A DNA stretch of 10,334 bases from Pseudomonadota bacterium (lineage in GTDB: Bacteria > Pseudomonadota > Alphaproteobacteria > UBA8366 > JADFVY01): NCBI GenBank assembly GCA_015222795.1, contig JADFVY010000147.1:1-10334 (forward strand), given 5' to 3'. This document shows, one piece after another, positions 7,656 to 10,334 of the stretch. Each line of letters opens with the position of its first letter. The stretch's first letter is position 1. Position numbers and translations under genes: made by a program. Under the pieces are notes generated by a model. The model worked only from the letters and a program-made list of their open reading frames with translations. It ran no database searches and was not told the origin of the DNA.

Positions 7656-7700
7656 AATGAATCCGGCAGACAATCAGCAAACTATTTCTCGAGGGAAATT

Positions 7701-8246
7701 ATGCAGATACCTGTACAGATCGCCTTTAGAGGCATGGATAGTTCCCCGGCTCTTGAGGCCCGCATCAAGGAAAAAACGCAAAAACTTGAACAATATCATG
7801 ACCGAATAACATCTTGCCGGGTGGTGATCGAAGCCCCGCACAAACGCCCGCGAAAGGGCAAGCTCTATGTGGTGACCGTCGATGTTACGGTGCCGGGCGC
7901 TGAACTGGTGGTCAATACCGAAAAGCGCCACCATCATTCACACGAGGATGTTTATGTTGCGTTGCGCGACGCCTTTAATGCCATGACCCGGCAGCTTGAG
8001 GATTACGCAAGAGAGAAAAACGGGCAGGTAAAGACCCACGAGTCGCCGCCACAGGGAACCGTCGCGCGACTGTTCCAGGATCATGGTTTCATCGAAACAC
8101 CGGACAGGGGCGATATCTACTTCCACCGCAACAGCGTCGTTGGCGACAGGTTCGACGAGTTGAAGGAGGGGGGACAGGTCCGCTTCGCCGCCACCCAGGG
8201 TGAAAAGGGGCTGCAGGCGACCACCGTGCACCCGCCGGCGAAGTAG
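7701..8246 (+). CDS. HPF/RaiA ribosome-hibernation domain fused to a cold-shock-like domain
   Basis: The first ~105 of 181 residues form an HPF/RaiA (sigma-54 modulation, S30AE) domain. It has MQIPVQIAFRGMDSSPALEARI at the start, the basic strand APHKRPRKGKLYVV, the TEKRHHHSHEDVYVALRDAF segment and the helix ending MTRQLEDYAREK. HPF-family proteins bind the 30S decoding region and silence or dimerise ribosomes in stationary phase or energy shortage. Residues about 116-178 resemble a cold-shock domain. They begin GTVARLFQDHGFIET (RNP1-like HGFIET 128-133), continue through DIYFHRNSV (RNP2-like IYFHR 139-143), and end EGGQVRFAATQGEKGLQATTV. This replaces the C-terminal dimerisation domain of long HPF. 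A strong Shine-Dalgarno GAGGGA (7691-7696) fixes the ATG at 7701. The gene is divergent from the c-di-GMP receptor-like gene, and its stop abuts that of the convergent PLP enzyme. Confidence 0.9.
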   Translation: MQIPVQIAFRGMDSSPALEARIKEKTQKLEQYHDRITSCRVVIEAPHKRPRKGKLYVVTVDVTVPGAELVVNTEKRHHHSHEDVYVALRDAFNAMTRQLEDYAREKNGQVKTHESPPQGTVARLFQDHGFIETPDRGDIYFHRNSVVGDRFDELKEGGQVRFAATQGEKGLQATTVHPPAK

Positions 8247-9644
8247 TCAGGCGGCGTCCTCGGCGAGGCAGGCATCGAGAATATCGATCGCCGCGTCCAT
8301 TTGATCGCGCGATATGGTCAGCGGCGGGGTCAATGTCAGCACGTTGCCCATGGTGGTCTTGAAACTCAGGCCCCGGTCCATGGCGCGATAGAGAATGTCC
8401 TCGGCCAGCGCCGCGTCGGGCTCGCGGCTGTCGCGGTCGGTAACCAGTTCCACGCCCATCAGCAAGCCTCGTCCGCGCACGTCGCCGATTGCAGGGTGGC
8501 GATCCATCAGCTCGAACAGGCGCTCAAGCGCGTGCGTGCCCATGGCGGCGGCGTTTTCCACCAGCCCCTCATCCTCGATGATCTCAATCGTGGTCAGCGC
8601 GGCGCGGGTGGTGACCGGATTCTTCTCGTGGGTGTAATGGCCGAAGGCCCAGTCGCCGGCGACATCCAGTTCCGGCCGGCACAGGGTAGCGGCAATCGGC
8701 AGGATGCCGCCGCCCAACGCCTTGCCCAGCACCAGGATATCAGGGACCACCCCGTCATGCTCGCAGGCAAACATGCGGCCGGTCTTGCCCAGCCCGGTGG
8801 GGATCTCGTCGAAGATCAGCAGGGCCCCGTGATCGTCGCAGGCGCGGCGCACCTCGGCCCAGAAACCCGGCGGCGGGATATAGGGCACGGCGCGGTTGGG
8901 TTCGGCGACAACGGCCGCTATGTCGCCTTCTCGTTCAAGGATATAGCGCACCATGTTCGCGCAAATTCTACCGCATTCGTCGCCATGCGGTTCACGCCCG
9001 GTATGGGAATAACCGAAGGGATTGCGGTAGCAGTCGAAAGGCGGCACATGTTCCGCGCCCGGCAACAGCGGTCCGATCGGGCCCGAACGGAACATCTGTT
9101 CGCCGCCGACGCTGGCGGCCCCGAAGCCGGCGCCATGGAACGAATCCCAGAAGGATATGGTCTTGAATCGCCCGGTCGCGGCGCGCGCGATCTTCAGGGC
9201 GATCTCGACCGCGTCCGACCCGCCGGTCGCGAACAGCACCTTTTCGAGATTACCCGGCGCGATTTCCGCCAGTTTGCGCGCTAGGGCCGTCGCGGGCTCA
9301 CAGGCAAAACGCCGGGGCGCGAAGGGCAGGGCGTCCATCTGCGCCGCGATGGCCGCCTTCAGCCGGGGATGGCCATAGCCGATATGGTGGACGTTGTTGC
9401 CGTGGAAATCCATGTAGCGCCGGCCCTGGACATCCTCGATCCAGATGCCCTCGGCGCGGGCGATGGCATTCAGGCAGGGCGTCGAAACCGATTGATGCAA
9501 AAAATAGCGGGCGTCCTCGTCGAGGATCGCCCGCGTGGACTCATCGATATTGCGCGCCGACCATTCGCGGCGTTTAGACGAGCGGTTTGACTCGCCCTCG
9601 CTTTGCAGGGGCGGGGCGCCGTTTTCGCCCTGCTCGCCGGTCAT
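8247..9644 (-). CDS. Class III PLP-dependent enzyme, PbfA-like aminotransferase family
   Basis: This 465-residue fold-type I PLP enzyme belongs to the class III (ornithine/GABA aminotransferase) superfamily. Visible features are the phosphate-binding turn ATGGSDAVEIALK (139-151), the cofactor aspartate D279 in LLIFDEIPTGLGKTGRMF, the Schiff-base lysine K308 in VLGKALGGG, and GRGLLMGVEL near 391-400. The segments FLHQSVSTPCLN, MDFHGNNVHHIGYGHP, FGHYTHEKNP and GLSFKTTMGNVLTLTP recall the subgroup containing PbfA, (R)-1-hydroxy-2-aminoethylphosphonate ammonia-lyase. That is recognition from memory, and no phosphonate gene is visible nearby, so the substrate stays open. About 40 N-terminal residues are low-complexity and polar. 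The ATG at 9644 lies 6 bases after the stop of the upstream gene and has no clear Shine-Dalgarno, suggesting translational coupling. The stop abuts that of the convergent hibernation-factor gene. Confidence 0.88.
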   Translation of the reverse strand: MTGEQGENGAPPLQSEGESNRSSKRREWSARNIDESTRAILDEDARYFLHQSVSTPCLNAIARAEGIWIEDVQGRRYMDFHGNNVHHIGYGHPRLKAAIAAQMDALPFAPRRFACEPATALARKLAEIAPGNLEKVLFATGGSDAVEIALKIARAATGRFKTISFWDSFHGAGFGAASVGGEQMFRSGPIGPLLPGAEHVPPFDCYRNPFGYSHTGREPHGDECGRICANMVRYILEREGDIAAVVAEPNRAVPYIPPPGFWAEVRRACDDHGALLIFDEIPTGLGKTGRMFACEHDGVVPDILVLGKALGGGILPIAATLCRPELDVAGDWAFGHYTHEKNPVTTRAALTTIEIIEDEGLVENAAAMGTHALERLFELMDRHPAIGDVRGRGLLMGVELVTDRDSREPDAALAEDILYRAMDRGLSFKTTMGNVLTLTPPLTISRDQMDAAIDILDACLAEDAA

Positions 9645-9650
9645 TAGCTG

Positions 9651-10154
9651 TCAGCCGCCGTAGAAGACGTTGTCGCCGAGATCCTTCATTTCGAGGATTT
9701 CCTCGTCTGGGCGCTTCTTGGGTTCATGGGTGATGGTGGCGTCGATCACCTCGCCAATGACGATATGGTGGTCGCCCTTCTCAACGATTTCCACCACTTT
9801 GCATTCCACGCTGGCCTGGGCGTTGAGCAGGAGCGGCGCGCCGGAACTGCCGGAACGAAAGGGCTCGCCGCTGATCGTATGGCCGTCGCGCTCGGCGGGC
9901 TTGAAGAAGGCGAAGGCCAGTCCTTGCTGCCCCTTGCCCAGCATGTTGAGGGCGAAATGGCCGGCCGATTTCAAAATGGCATAGGCCCCGGAATCGGCCT
10001 TGACCCCGACCACCACCATCGGCGGCGCGAAGGAGGTCTGGGTAACCCAGTTCACCGTGGCCGATCCGACCTGGCCGTCGGAATCCTCGGCGGTCAGCAC
10101 ATAGATCCCGTACGGAATCATCCTCAGCGCGGTTTTCTTTGCATTATCGTCCAT
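9651..10154 (-). CDS. Flavin reductase-like (FMN-binding split-barrel) protein
   Basis: The 167-residue protein matches the flavin reductase-like domain family, small FMN-binding split barrels that pass NAD(P)H electrons to free flavin or a partner. Supporting signatures are MIPYGIYVLTA (12-22), GSATVNWVTQTSFAPPMVVVGVK (30-52), the AILKSAGHFALNML segment (59-72), and GDHHIVIGEV (127-136), the family's GDH motif. No signal peptide is present. The frame stays open upstream to 10289, but that part reads through the tRNA gene (MGSNPTPSA is a translated T-arm and acceptor), so the ATG at 10154 is the real start. It lies 6 bases upstream of the class III PLP enzyme on the same strand, almost certainly one operon. 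Whether it supplies reduced flavin to a partner or acts as a flavoenzyme itself cannot be told. Confidence 0.9.
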   Translation of the reverse strand: MDDNAKKTALRMIPYGIYVLTAEDSDGQVGSATVNWVTQTSFAPPMVVVGVKADSGAYAILKSAGHFALNMLGKGQQGLAFAFFKPAERDGHTISGEPFRSGSSGAPLLLNAQASVECKVVEIVEKGDHHIVIGEVIDATITHEPKKRPDEEILEMKDLGDNVFYGG

Positions 10155-10190
10155 GATGTTCGCCCCATATGCTGTTTCATTAATCTGTGT

Positions 10191-10213
10191 GGCCTGCCAT
10201 CCGAAGCCAGGCC
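10191..10213. repeat. Inverted repeat GGCCTG-N11-CAGGCC
   Basis: Perfect 6-base arms (10191-10196 and 10208-10213) flank an 11-base spacer in the gap between the tRNA gene and the flavin reductase gene. It could form a hairpin in the leader of that mRNA, act as an operator, or end transcripts from the upstream tRNA. There is no U-tract, so it is not a classic terminator. Confidence 0.3.
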
Positions 10214-10261
10214 GGTTTCCACCCTTCAGTACAAACGTCTCCCTGCGCCGAAGGCGTAGGG

Positions 10262-10334
10262 TGGCGGATGGGGTGGGATTCGAACCCACGAGACGCGCAA
10301 ACGCCTGCCGGTTTTCAAGACCGGTGCCTTCAAC
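10262..10334 (-). tRNA. tRNA-Ser(UGA), partial at the window edge
   Basis: Read on the minus strand, the 3' part of a class II tRNA is present. It has a 5-bp anticodon stem CCGGT/ACCGG closing the loop CTTGAAA, with anticodon TGA at 10317-10315 (reads UCA). A long variable arm follows (about 10290-10307), as in tRNA-Ser. The T arm is GTGGG-TTCGAAT-CCCAC (10289-10273). The acceptor strand CCCATCC is followed by discriminator G and an encoded CCA (10264-10262). The 5' acceptor strand and most of the D arm lie beyond the window, so acceptor pairing cannot be checked. Confidence 0.95.

Noticed and set aside
8301..9284. 327-codon plus-strand open frame
   Set aside because: It is antisense to the class III PLP enzyme, whose catalytic motifs are intact; its composition is that of a shadow frame.
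10155..10289. N-terminal extension of the flavin reductase (MGSNPTPSA...)
   Set aside because: This extension is translated from the tRNA-Ser T arm and acceptor, a common annotation error. The family N-terminus begins at the ATG at 10154.
1..10334. Mobile elements, CRISPR, toxin-antitoxin or defence genes
   Set aside because: No transposase, integrase, direct repeat series or defence-type protein was found; the genes are chromosomal housekeeping or metabolic types. The tRNA-Ser end could serve as an attachment site in other strains, but no integrase or repeated att sequence is seen here.

Overview
The window is high-GC, densely packed DNA with the gene content and protein style of a free-living alphaproteobacterium. 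The nearest feel is Rhodospirillales or relatives; this is inferred from protein flavour and the recG / sdhE-mfd arrangement, not from a database search. I see no insertion sequence, integrase, prophage gene, CRISPR array or long repeat. The largest gap between genes is about 180 bases.

Layout. Bases 1-1581 (minus) are the N-terminal 527 codons of recG, cut by the window edge. A 111-base gap with candidate promoters on both strands separates it from the divergent pair sdhE (1693-1965, plus) and mfd (1925-5461, plus), which overlap by 41 bases in different frames. The mfd stop abuts the stop of a convergent FrnE-type DsbA-family oxidoreductase gene (5462-6112, minus). Upstream of that, on the same strand, lies a PleD/PopA-like receiver-receiver-GGDEF gene (6180-7520, minus). 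A 180-base divergent intergenic region follows. It leads rightward to a gene for an HPF/RaiA ribosome-hibernation domain fused to a cold-shock-like domain (7701-8246, plus). That gene's stop abuts the stop of a class III PLP enzyme (8247-9644, minus) of the PbfA-like type, which sits 6 bases downstream of a flavin reductase-like gene (9651-10154, minus). The window ends inside a tRNA-Ser(UGA) gene (10262 onward, minus).

How the parts may work together. RecG (fork and recombination repair) and Mfd (transcription-coupled repair) are housekeeping genome-maintenance helicases. SdhE flavinylates succinate dehydrogenase. The most interesting stretch is 6180-8246. The GGDEF protein there appears to have lost both receiver phosphorylation sites and the GTP/metal residues of its cyclase site. 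It keeps a perfectly placed RxxD c-di-GMP inhibitory-site motif, the pattern of a c-di-GMP receptor rather than a cyclase. Its divergent neighbour is a ribosome-hibernation fusion protein. Between them is one FNR/FixK-like box (7617-7630) whose centre lies at -41.5 from the predicted start sites of both promoters, suggesting shared low-oxygen control of a signalling effector and a translation-dormancy factor. This is inference from sequence and has not been tested.
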